Shown: positions 9,859-16,906 of the stretch, piece by piece
Layout of the letters: the number at the start of each line of letters is the position of its first letter
Position numbering within the stretch: position 1 is the stretch's first letter
Assembly (NCBI GenBank): GCA_965183855.1
Contig: CBCYMI010000001.1
Location: forward strand, 1-30,882
Reading direction: 5' to 3'
Origin: CBCYMI01 sp965183855
GTDB taxonomy: Bacteria; Pseudomonadota; Alphaproteobacteria; Caulobacterales; Maricaulaceae
DNA: 30,882 nt
Translations under genes and position numbers: made by a program
The notes under the pieces: model-generated
What the model saw: the letters and a program-made list of their open reading frames with translations, nothing else
What the model was told of the DNA's origin: nothing
Database searches by the model: none

Positions 9859-10926
9859 GTGACTAAAACAAACCAATTTTCGACACTTCCCGTGCTATTA
9901 ACTATGGGAGATCCAAGAGGAATTGGTCCTGAAATCAGTTTTAAAGCCTGGCAGTTTTTTGTTAAACACAACCATTCTCAACCTCCTATTTATTTCTGTA
10001 TTTTAGGAGAAGATCGTTTTTTCTATGAAACGGCAGATCAATTAGGATTTATTCCTCCTGTAAAAATTCATGATCTCTCAGAGTGTCCATCTGCGTTTAC
10101 AAAAGGCTTGCCTATTTTACCTTTATCTGAAATCCAGCAGGCTGTTGGGATAGAATCGATGATTATAGATTCTATTAAACAAGCGAGTCTTTTAGTGTAT
10201 CAAAAAAAAGCACTGGCATTGGTTACCAATCCAATTCATAAAGCAAAACTATATCAAGCAGGATTTTTATTTCCAGGACATACAGAATATATTGCGCATA
10301 TTTTAGATCAGCAAACCCATCCAAAAAGAAAAACTCTTCCTGTTATGATGCTTGCAACACCTGCACTCAAACCAACCTTGCGTATTGCTCTTGTTAGTAT
10401 TCATATTCCTTTAAAAAATATTTTTGATCATATTCGCAAAGAAACGCTGGAATCTGTTATTAAAATCACGCATCAAGCGTTAAAAATAGATTTTAATATT
10501 GCAAACCCACGTCTTGTTATTGCTGGATTAAACCCACATGCTGGAGAAAATGGTAAACTTGGGAATGAAGAACAAACCCTCATTAATCCTGTTGCAGAAG
10601 CCTTACGAAAACAAGGCATTCAGATTACAAATGCCTGTTCTGCTGATAGTCTTTTTCATGAGCAAGCACGTCAGCATTATGAGTGTGCAATTTGTCTTTA
10701 TCATGATCAGGGATTAATTCCTGTAAAAACCCTTGATTTCTGGAGAGGTGTTAATATCACATTAGGCATTCCAATTATTCGCACTTCTCCAGATCATGGT
10801 GTTGCTTATGATCAGGCTGGCAAGAATTTAGCAAGAGCAAATAGTTTAATTCAATCCATTAAAACTGCTGTTTTTTTAGCACAAAATCGTCTTAAGCATG
10901 AAAGAAATGATCATGCATCAAAATAA
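9859..10926 (+). CDS. pdxA: 4-hydroxythreonine-4-phosphate dehydrogenase
   Basis: PdxA oxidises 4-phosphohydroxy-L-threonine in the DXP-dependent route to pyridoxal phosphate; it is a cytosolic, metal-dependent homodimer. The ORF of 355 codons begins at GTG 9859. Family motifs are intact: LTMGDPRGIGPEIS at the N-terminus, VTNPIHKAKL and FPGHTEYIAH in the middle, GLNPHAGENGKLGNEE, and C-terminal YHDQGLIPVKTLDF plus RTSPDHGVAYDQAGK. The histidines expected to bind metal are present in the FPGHTE, YHDQG and SPDHG segments. It overlaps rsmA by 29 bases and follows surA, the usual alphaproteobacterial order. It is the first intact gene in the left part of the window. Confidence 0.95.
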   Translation: MTKTNQFSTLPVLLTMGDPRGIGPEISFKAWQFFVKHNHSQPPIYFCILGEDRFFYETADQLGFIPPVKIHDLSECPSAFTKGLPILPLSEIQQAVGIESMIIDSIKQASLLVYQKKALALVTNPIHKAKLYQAGFLFPGHTEYIAHILDQQTHPKRKTLPVMMLATPALKPTLRIALVSIHIPLKNIFDHIRKETLESVIKITHQALKIDFNIANPRLVIAGLNPHAGENGKLGNEEQTLINPVAEALRKQGIQITNACSADSLFHEQARQHYECAICLYHDQGLIPVKTLDFWRGVNITLGIPIIRTSPDHGVAYDQAGKNLARANSLIQSIKTAVFLAQNRLKHERNDHASK

Positions 10927-11914
10927 AAAGCAAAACTCTGATCCAATCTGGTCACTTAAACCAGTGTCAAAATTACTTCAAGAGCAAGGTATTTCAGCCA
11001 ATAAAGCTCTGGGTCAGCATTTTTTATTTGATTTAAATCTGACTCGAAAAATTGTAAAACACGCAAAAGCTGAACACGCTGATTTGATTATAGAAATTGG
11101 CTCAGGACCTGGAGGATTAACTCGTGCTCTATTAATGGAAACAAAGGCACATTTATTATGTATTGAAAAAGACAAACGTTTTTATTCTGTTCTGAATACC
11201 TTGAATAAAGTTTCAAATCAAAGAATAAGCCTGATTGAAGAAGATGCTTTATCCTGTAATGAATTAACGCATATCAAACAGATATTATGGAATAAAACAC
11301 AAAAAACAGATCAAGAATTGCACTGCATTAAAGCTAGATCTGGCTCCTTTCAAACCCTACAATCGGATTTAGACAAATTAAAGGATCTTTCAGCTAATGA
11401 AATAAAGATTATAGCGAATTTACCGTATAATATCAGTGTTCCTTTATGTCTTAAATGGATAAAGGCTTCTCCTTTATGGTGGCAGGAAGCTATTTTAATG
11501 TTCCAAAAAGAGGTTGCGAACAGAATAAATGCGCTTCCTGGCAATAAAACCTATGGTAGACTTTCTATTCTTGTTCAATCCATGTGTACTGTCAAACACG
11601 CGTTTTCCATTCCAGCTTCTGCGTTTACGCCACCTCCAAAAATTGATTCAGCTATTCTTATTCTAAAGCCAAAATCATCTCTTCTTTCTAAAGTTCAAAT
11701 AAAACATCTTGAGAACCTAACATTTCATGCTTTTAATCAACGTAGAAAACATTTAAAAACAGCGCTTAAACCAATTTTAAATCATCTAGATCAATCTATA
11801 GAAAGTTTTTTAATCCAATTGGATATTGATCCAAAGCAAAGAGCAGAAGAATTATCACCAGAAGACTATATTCGTATGACGAATTATTGGATAAAGCTTA
11901 AAACGCACACATAA
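10898..11914 (+). CDS. rsmA: 16S rRNA dimethyladenosine transferase with an internal insertion
   Basis: RsmA (KsgA) dimethylates two adjacent adenines in the 3' hairpin of 16S rRNA late in 30S assembly. The SAM-binding region (ALGQHFLFD; IEIGSGPGGLTRALL), catalytic IANLPYNISVPL and C-terminal SAFTPPPKIDSAI are intact. At 338 residues it is longer than the usual 260-280. Most of the excess is an insertion of about 35-40 residues between EEDALSCNEL and IKIIANLPYN, rich in Lys, Gln and Asp, plus an N-terminal extension. In-frame ATGs at 10898 and 10913 both overlap the pdxA end; neither has a strong ribosome-binding site, so the start is uncertain by five codons. Translation is probably coupled to pdxA. 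Confidence 0.93.
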   Translation: MKEMIMHQNKKQNSDPIWSLKPVSKLLQEQGISANKALGQHFLFDLNLTRKIVKHAKAEHADLIIEIGSGPGGLTRALLMETKAHLLCIEKDKRFYSVLNTLNKVSNQRISLIEEDALSCNELTHIKQILWNKTQKTDQELHCIKARSGSFQTLQSDLDKLKDLSANEIKIIANLPYNISVPLCLKWIKASPLWWQEAILMFQKEVANRINALPGNKTYGRLSILVQSMCTVKHAFSIPASAFTPPPKIDSAILILKPKSSLLSKVQIKHLENLTFHAFNQRRKHLKTALKPILNHLDQSIESFLIQLDIDPKQRAEELSPEDYIRMTNYWIKLKTHT

Positions 11915-12427
11915 CTTCTTAACATTTTTCTTAAAACCTATCCTAATATTTTTTCTAAAATAGCTTTTTGATTGGGATTTAATAGCGCTGAAAATTATTT
12001 AAAAAGAACAGTATTAAATTGTCTTATGAAAAAACAAACGAATATCTAGAAATTCTTTGAATAAAGAGATAAAAAACAACCAAATATTACTCAAAATTAC
12101 TCGTCGGAGGATTAAACGGGACAATTAGAGCTCATTAGTGACAATCCAATTTATGAAAATGAGAAAATTAAAAAAAAAGATATCAAAAACCTTAATATTA
12201 ATGGAGAAATCGCCTGGTATGGCCGTTTAGTCTCTAATTAATTTTCATATATATTGTATACAAGGCACAGTATACAAGGCACATGATAATATTATCACTC
12301 TCTAAATATAGCTCTGTTGAAAATCATTTATCTACAGGCGGCACATCAAGCCAAACTAGAAAAATGGAAATTTTTTCCCAAACTATAAATAGTTTGCTTA
12401 AAAGTTGTTTTTTAAATAAAATAAAAA
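11915..12427. other. Spacer between rsmA and the outer-membrane protein, with a possible coding remnant
   Basis: This AT-rich stretch of about 500 bases has no complete gene. At 12122-12241 (+) there is an open run of 39 codons ending in EIAWYGRLVSN then TAA. It lacks a start codon and sits just after a stop, so it may be the tail of a decayed gene; I cannot name a family. A GGAGG at about 12106 precedes it without a start codon. Confidence 0.4.
12256..12283. repeat. 14-bp perfect tandem duplication
   Basis: Two adjacent copies of GTATACAAGGCACA (12256-12269 and 12270-12283) lie in the spacer upstream of the outer-membrane protein gene. Confidence 0.9.
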
Positions 12428-12469
12428 CCTTAATTGACATAAAATAATCCTTAATTGACATAAAATAAT
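12428..12469. repeat. 21-bp perfect tandem duplication that doubles a -35 element
   Basis: Two identical adjacent 21-base units (12428-12448 and 12449-12469) each contain TTGACA (12434-12439 and 12455-12460). Only the downstream copy is correctly spaced from the -10 box. Confidence 0.9.
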
Positions 12470-12483
12470 TTTGGGTGTATACA
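12455..12483 (+). promoter_or_regulatory. Strong sigma-70-type promoter for the outer-membrane protein gene
   Basis: A consensus -35 (TTGACA, 12455-12460), an ideal 17-base spacer and a -10 of TATACA (12478-12483) are present. The predicted transcript would begin near 12490, directly at the ribosome-binding site AGAAAGGG, giving a leader of under 20 bases before ATG 12508. This is the best promoter in the window and suggests high expression. Confidence 0.7.
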
Positions 12484-12507
12484 AAATTTAAGAAAGGGTA
12501 TTATGCC

Positions 12508-13176
12508 ATGTTTTCCAAGCCTTTAGCTTTTTTGCTCTTATTATTTTTCCTACCCCTGTCTGCCCTAGCGGAAACATCTTATTATCTCGAAGGAAGCCTC
12601 GGCATCGCAAAAAGAAGTGCCGAGAATGCGCATATAGATATAGGGGCTGATACCAAATTACTTTTTAAATCAAACAGTAAAACCAGCCTGTCCGCTGGTC
12701 TCGAACTGGGTGTCAAAAATGTCTTAATTTCTGGACTAGGTTTTGGCCTCTCCCTCGATTATCTCAACAGCGATATAACACTTTCAGATATTTCTGGCAT
12801 ACTGAAAAATAAAAAACTAACTCAAGAACAAATTCAGGCTTTCAAAAATGCCCAAAACGTAAAAGATAATAACTATGTGATCTTAGGAAATATCTATTAT
12901 CAGTTTCCAATCCTCTTTCCTGTCAAACCCTATCTCGGACTAGGTCTTGGCGCTACAACACAAGAAACAGATCTTGCTTTCGCATTCAGTGCCGGTCTCG
13001 AATACCCGTTGAATGATACACTCTCCATCGGCATAAAATATAAATACTTAACAACAGGATCCATTAGTACCGACTTTGCGAACCTGATCTTCAACAGTGC
13101 CTTTCCTGAAAGGATAAAACCAGAATTCTCTCCCAAAGCACAAACTCTAAGAGCAACACTCACCATCCATTTTTAA
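12508..13176 (+). CDS. Small outer-membrane beta-barrel protein
   Basis: Predicted outer-membrane protein of about 222 residues. I choose ATG 12508, with AAGAAAGGG about nine bases upstream, over an in-frame start at 12475 that lies within the promoter. A signal peptide is evident (KPLAFLLLLFFLPLSALA, cleavage before ETSYY). The mature part alternates polar and hydrophobic residues in strand-like segments (YYLEGSLGIAK; SLSAGLELGVKNVLISGLGF; YVILGNIYYQFPIL; VKPYLGLGLGAT; AFAFSAGLEYPL; LSIGIKYKYLTTG) and ends in LRATLTIHF, with the terminal phenylalanine expected of a BAM substrate. The pattern suits an eight-stranded barrel of the OmpA/OmpW/surface-antigen type; I cannot assign the exact family. 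It is intact despite lying between two broken loci, and the strong promoter points to an abundant surface protein. Confidence 0.82.
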   Translation: MFSKPLAFLLLLFFLPLSALAETSYYLEGSLGIAKRSAENAHIDIGADTKLLFKSNSKTSLSAGLELGVKNVLISGLGFGLSLDYLNSDITLSDISGILKNKKLTQEQIQAFKNAQNVKDNNYVILGNIYYQFPILFPVKPYLGLGLGATTQETDLAFAFSAGLEYPLNDTLSIGIKYKYLTTGSISTDFANLIFNSAFPERIKPEFSPKAQTLRATLTIHF

Positions 13177-13572
13177 AATATAAAGACCGCTTTTAAAACA
13201 GCCCTTGCGTCTGTCTCCATAAACCCAGCAAACACACGCACTGCTATAAAAATTTCTGTTTATCTCTCTCCAGATTGATTCTATAACTCTTAAGGAGATT
13301 TTTTCCAGCTGGTTTATAATTCCAATGACTTTTATGATATTGATCCTTATTTTAGGTCTCCATTCGCCTCCTAGTTTATCATATAGGCTTTGCTCACCTC
13401 TCTTTATAGGTTTTGCTCTAGATGGTTTCCCTAGTTGTAATTTACCTGAAACTAGAGGTTTTGGCCAACTATTCGCATCTTTCATATCAAAAATATCAGG
13501 TAATTTGTTTTTTCCCTTATCTCCATTCTTATTCTTCACATAATTATTATTATGCAATTCTGAGGTTTTATT

Positions 13573-13608
13573 ACTCCCCTTGTTTTTGCCACTCCCCTTG
13601 TTTTTGCC
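13573..13608. repeat. 18-bp tandem duplication encoding a Gly-Ser/Lys-Asn linker
   Basis: Two perfect adjacent 18-base units (13573-13590, 13591-13608) encode repeated GSGKNK-type linker residues between the TPS part and the toxin-like C-terminus, in the minus-strand frame. Confidence 0.85.
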
Positions 13609-14634
13609 TGAGCTGCCACCGTGTTCGTTCTTCGCAAACTTCTTTGCTGTTGCTTGAAGCTTCTTAAATCTATCCTTGCCTAAAGCATGCTTTAGCTTCT
13701 CTAAAACGACAGATAAGTTATCTATAACATCTTAATAAAGAAACAGAGCCCGAAGCATACAGCCTGGTTTTTTCTGAAAGAAGATCTCCAAAACTATAAA
13801 TCCAAAGCGAAGCAGTGCCTGTTAAGGTTAAATCTGATCTTAATCCTGAAACCAATAAACTATCTTTAAAAACAGAACGATCGGAAGATATTAAAACAAC
13901 CTCCCCTTTAGAACCTAATAATGCCTGATTTAAGGTAAGATCTCCAAAGGCTTTCAGCTTAAAACCAGATTGTGCATAATGCTTGCCTGTTAAATCAATC
14001 GAACGGGCTTTAAACTCTGAACTTCCAGCCGAATACGAACTCTTTAGCTTTAAATACCCAGAACTATCTATATATAACTCATCAACGCTTGAGGCAATAT
14101 CACCCATTAGGCGAACCCCAACCCCTGCCTCTGTGCTAATTAAACGAATCCTGTCTGCATACATGCCACCCAAAACAGAGGAATCAATCGCAATCACAGC
14201 CGCTCTTTTTAAATCAGAAGATAGCTTCTCAATCTGATACGTCTTGCCTCCTTTTTCTAAAGAAAGCTTGTTTAATCCTGTATAAACCGAAAGCGCTTTG
14301 GCAGATAATTGACCCTCCAGCTTGAAACTCTGGCTGATAATATCAAAATAATCCACATTGCGCGCATTTAACCCAGAAGAACCTATTAAAATCTCCCCGC
14401 CCTTAACCATAAACCCTGAAAAACGACCATCTGGATAAAACTGTGGAAAACCTGTCGATAATGTCACATGAGACGTATTATAAAACCCACATCCAGAACA
14501 GCTAATTCCGTTTGGATTGACAAAAATTAAATCTGCCTTCCCTCCAAATACTTCCGATAAACCCAATAAATCCGTACGAGATAACCCCGTTACCTCATTG
14601 ATAATTAAACCCGCTAGCTGATCTGGATGCGTGA

Positions 14635-14692
14635 AATTGGGATTACCAAAAATATATCCCCCCAATTGGGATTACCAAAAATATATCCCCCC
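14635..14692. repeat. 29-bp perfect tandem duplication inside the TPS domain
   Basis: Two identical 29-base copies (14635-14663 and 14664-14692) each encode GGYIFGNPN on the minus strand. Because 29 is not a multiple of three, the extra copy shifts the frame and ends translation at about 14614. Removing one copy gives LLGGYIFGNPNFTHPDQLAG in one frame, the expected TPS sequence. Confidence 0.93.
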
Positions 14693-14942
14693 AATAAGGA
14701 ATTCCCAGGTAAATAGGAATTGTTAAAAATTACCCCTGCTTTGGATATAGAAAGCCGTTCATAGCGATTATGAGAAATGCCTTGCCCATTATTAGAAGCT
14801 TCTATATTGATAATGGGAACGCCATTGCGAGCTTGATCAAGGCTTGCCCCACCCGAAGGCTGAATGCCATCTTCTGCATAGCTTATAAAAGAAAACAATA
14901 AAAAAAACAGTAAAATCAAAACTTTAACCAGTGTTTTTATCA

Positions 14943-14979
14943 AGGTATTGCCCAAGGTATTGGTCAAGGTATTGGTCAA
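14943..14979 (-). repeat. 12-bp tandem repeat encoding NTLT/NTLG at the candidate start
   Basis: A 12-base unit (TTGACCAATACC on the minus strand) is repeated about three times with small changes. Each copy begins with TTG, so copy number changes would move the candidate start codon without changing frame. Confidence 0.7.
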
Positions 14980-14984
14980 TACCC

Positions 14985-15530
14985 TTTTTTTAAGGAGAGC
15001 TAAGGTATTTTCTTTAACCTTCGCGTTTTGAGCGTAAACAGCGGAATTAGGGAAGGTCTCACCTGTTTTATAAAAAACCCTCAGTTTAAAAAAATCATGC
15101 TTAATATCTTCTTTTTGAAGGCTTTTTTCTTGATTAAATACATATAAAGTATTGCAGGCTGTTGCTGTAGAATTAGGGAAGGTCTCACCTGTTTTTTTAA
15201 GGAGAGCTAAGGTATTTTCTTTAACCTTCGCGTTTTGAGCGTAAACAGCGGAATTAGAGAGGCTCTCACCTGTTTTTTTAAGGAGAGCTAAGGTATTTTC
15301 TTTAACCTTCGCGTTTTGAGCGTAAACAGCGGAATTAGAGAGGCTCTCACCTGTTTTATAAAAAACCCTCAATTTAAAAAAATCATGCTTAATATATTCT
15401 TTTTGAAGGCTTTTTTCTTGATTAAATACATATAAAGTATTGCAGGCTGTTGCTGTAGAATTAGGGAAGGTCTCACCTGTTTTATAAAAAACCCCCAGTT
15501 TAAAAAAATCATGCTTAATATCTTCTTTTC
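14985..15530 (-). repeat. Mosaic repeat of three in-frame modules upstream of the TPS signal peptide
   Basis: A 26-bp core A occurs five times (15044, 15170, 15251, 15332, 15458; all starts on the + numbering). Cores are separated by a 55-bp spacer B or a 100-bp spacer C. The plus-strand order is B-A-C-A-B-A-B-A-C-A-C', so core-to-core distances are 126, 81, 81 and 126. All are multiples of three, and one minus-strand frame stays open throughout, giving alternating peptides KTGESLSNSAVYAQNAKVKE and KTGETFPNSTATACNTLYVF. Core A has two versions (GGGAAGGT or AGAGGCT) that encode TFP or SLS. The region lies before, not after, the signal peptide, so its product, if translated, would be cytoplasmic or an odd leader. 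Confidence 0.88.
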
Positions 15531-15534
15531 TTAG

Positions 15535-15663
15535 GCACGCCAAGAGTCAGAATTAAGCTTTGAGCTTGCTTTAAATACGCCAAGCGCTCCTAATAAGGTC
15601 AGCCCTTTGGCCGCACGCGAATGCGTGTGGGCAAGATTAGGAGGATTATTATTCTTTGGGTAA
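15535..15663 (+). pseudogene. Possible 3' remnant of a plus-strand gene convergent with lpxB
   Basis: Forty-two open codons follow directly after a TAG and end at TAA 15661-15663, one base before the lpxB stop region. The encoded text (NTPSAPNKVSPLAARECVWA, then RLGGLLFFG) is more protein-like than the surrounding spacer, and its bases are more GC-rich. There is no start codon. It may be the tail of a gene whose body was replaced when the TPS locus and mosaic repeat arrived. I cannot name a family, and chance is not excluded. Confidence 0.3.
15587..15643. repeat. Nested inverted repeats downstream of lpxB
   Basis: Outer arms CTCCTAAT (15587-15594) and ATTAGGAG (15636-15643) are perfect. Inside, GCCGCACGC and GCGTGTGGGC around GAAT form a GC-rich stem with one bulge and one wobble. 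It sits at the end of the lpxB transcript but is not followed by a T-run in either direction. It may stabilise the transcript end or be a REP-like element. Confidence 0.45.
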
Positions 15664-16836
15664 TTAAGGTAATACTCTTTTTAAAATCAAAAGAATTGTT
15701 TTTGCTGCCCTTAATGCAGAATCTTCAATTCCTCCCCTCATCTGCTCAATGGAACGCGTTAACTTTTCTTGCGTGGCTCGATAAAGAATTGGATCTTTAT
15801 ATAATTTTTCCAGCTCTGATACAATTAATTCTGGTTGACAGTTTTCTTGTACAAGCTCTGGTATGATTTCCTCTTGCATCGCAATATTTACTAATGAAAT
15901 ATATCGCGTTTTAATAACCATCCTGATTAAAAAAGCAGTAACGGGATGAACACGGTAAACAACAATAGAAGGAAGATAAAACATGGATAATTCCGTTACC
16001 ACTGTGCCAGAACACGCTAAAGCTAAATCTGAAATCTCAAACGCATGATATTTTAACTCTTCCTCAAGCCAGATAACTTCTTTAAAAAACTGCCTCTCTA
16101 TAACAGTCTCAATTTCTGGCCTAATCGTATAGGCAATTGGAGAAATAACCTTTAAATTCTTGATTTTTTTCTTTAAATCATAAATGGATCGATCCAAAAC
16201 CCGATATAAATACTTAGCCTCAGAAGGACGACTGCCAATCAATAAAACCAAAACAGGATCCTTTAAACCTATTCCAAGCTTTTTCCTAAATTCCTGTTTG
16301 TCAAAATCAGGTCTCTTTACTGAAAGGGTCGAATTTCCAACAAAAAATGTCTCTAATCCCGCTTTTTCAAAATATGGGGCATCAAAACTATGAATGCTCA
16401 TTAAATAATCAACATAATGTGCCAAAGTATAAGCACGCTTTGGTCTTGATGCCCAAACCTGAGGACCTACATATTTAATAATTGGAAGACATGGATTTCT
16501 TTTCTTTAATCCTTTTGCAACCCGTAATGTATATCCCCAAGAATCAATCAAAATAACAAGATCTGCCTTAACAGATACAGCATGCTCTATCGTTAAATCA
16601 ACCGCTTTCATTACTCTTTTATAAGCAAATAAAGCCTCAATTGCTCCAAAAACAGAAAGATCCGTAATATCAACCGGACTATTAATCCCTTCTTCTGCCA
16701 TTCGCTCACCTCCCACACCAAAAAAAAGGCATTGATTGCCTAAAACCTGTTTTAATGCACGAATTAATCTGGCCCCTAATTGATCCCCTGAATTCTCTGC
16801 CGCTGCAATGAAAATCCTATACGGTTTTTTATTCAA
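15664..16836 (-). CDS. lpxB: Lipid-A-disaccharide synthase
   Basis: LpxB condenses UDP-2,3-diacylglucosamine with lipid X to make the lipid A disaccharide, acting at the inner membrane face. The 390-residue ORF matches the family in length. Visible features are the N-terminal ENSGDQLGARLIRALKQ, VGGERMAEEGI, the nucleotide-region VLIDSWGYTLRVAKGL with KYVGPQVWASRPKRA, LLIGSRPSEAKYL, and C-terminal LACSGTVVTELSMFYLPSIV for UDP-sugar binding. It is the last gene of the envelope block, 70 bases after lpxI. It is intact, in contrast to the Lpt export genes. Confidence 0.95.
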   Translation of the reverse strand: MNKKPYRIFIAAAENSGDQLGARLIRALKQVLGNQCLFFGVGGERMAEEGINSPVDITDLSVFGAIEALFAYKRVMKAVDLTIEHAVSVKADLVILIDSWGYTLRVAKGLKKRNPCLPIIKYVGPQVWASRPKRAYTLAHYVDYLMSIHSFDAPYFEKAGLETFFVGNSTLSVKRPDFDKQEFRKKLGIGLKDPVLVLLIGSRPSEAKYLYRVLDRSIYDLKKKIKNLKVISPIAYTIRPEIETVIERQFFKEVIWLEEELKYHAFEISDLALACSGTVVTELSMFYLPSIVVYRVHPVTAFLIRMVIKTRYISLVNIAMQEEIIPELVQENCQPELIVSELEKLYKDPILYRATQEKLTRSIEQMRGGIEDSALRAAKTILLILKRVLP

Positions 16837-16906
16837 TATCTTCCCTTTATCCTTTGATCAATGCGCTTGATGATCTTAAAAAATATAAATTCAACCTAAC
16901 TAAAAA

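Larger units (their letters stand above)
13244..15543 (-). pseudogene. Miniature two-partner-secretion exoprotein with polymorphic-toxin-like C-terminus, interrupted
   Basis: The core is a TPS (haemagglutination activity) domain as in FhaB/CdiA proteins, which guides export through a TpsB channel. A signal peptide (LVKVLILLFFLLFSFISYA) is followed by GVPIINIEASNNGQGISHN, FNNSYLPGNSLLGGYIFGNP and the hallmark NPNGISCSGCGF. Three breaks split the gene: a 29-bp tandem duplication (14635-14692), TT at 13732-13733 (one expected), and TTTT at 13350-13353 (five expected). Repairing them joins the TPS domain to a Gly/Ser/Lys/Asn-rich linker and a C-terminus reading RGEQSLYDKLGGEWR then DQYHKSHWNYKPAGKN, stop at 13244. 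That ending resembles, from memory, C-terminal modules of polymorphic toxins. The long filamentous repeat region of true CdiA is missing. The start is uncertain: in-frame TTG codons at 14979, 14967, 14955 and 14943 lie just before the signal peptide, while the frame stays open up to 15543 through a mosaic repeat. No TpsB or immunity gene is recognised nearby. Confidence 0.72.

Noticed and set aside
12122..12241. Small protein gene ending EIAWYGRLVSN
   Set aside because: It has no start codon in frame after the preceding stop and no usable ribosome-binding site; kept only as a possible remnant in the spacer entry.
14985..15530. CRISPR array (26-bp repeated core with spacers)
   Set aside because: The spacers are themselves repeated (only two kinds), have unequal lengths of 55 and 100 bases, stay open as one reading frame, and no cas genes are nearby.
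15587..15643. Rho-independent terminator for lpxB
   Set aside because: The stem is convincing but no T-run follows it in the direction of transcription.
16837..16906. A small gene between lpxI and lpxB
   Set aside because: Only 70 AT-rich bases with no start codon plus ribosome-binding site.
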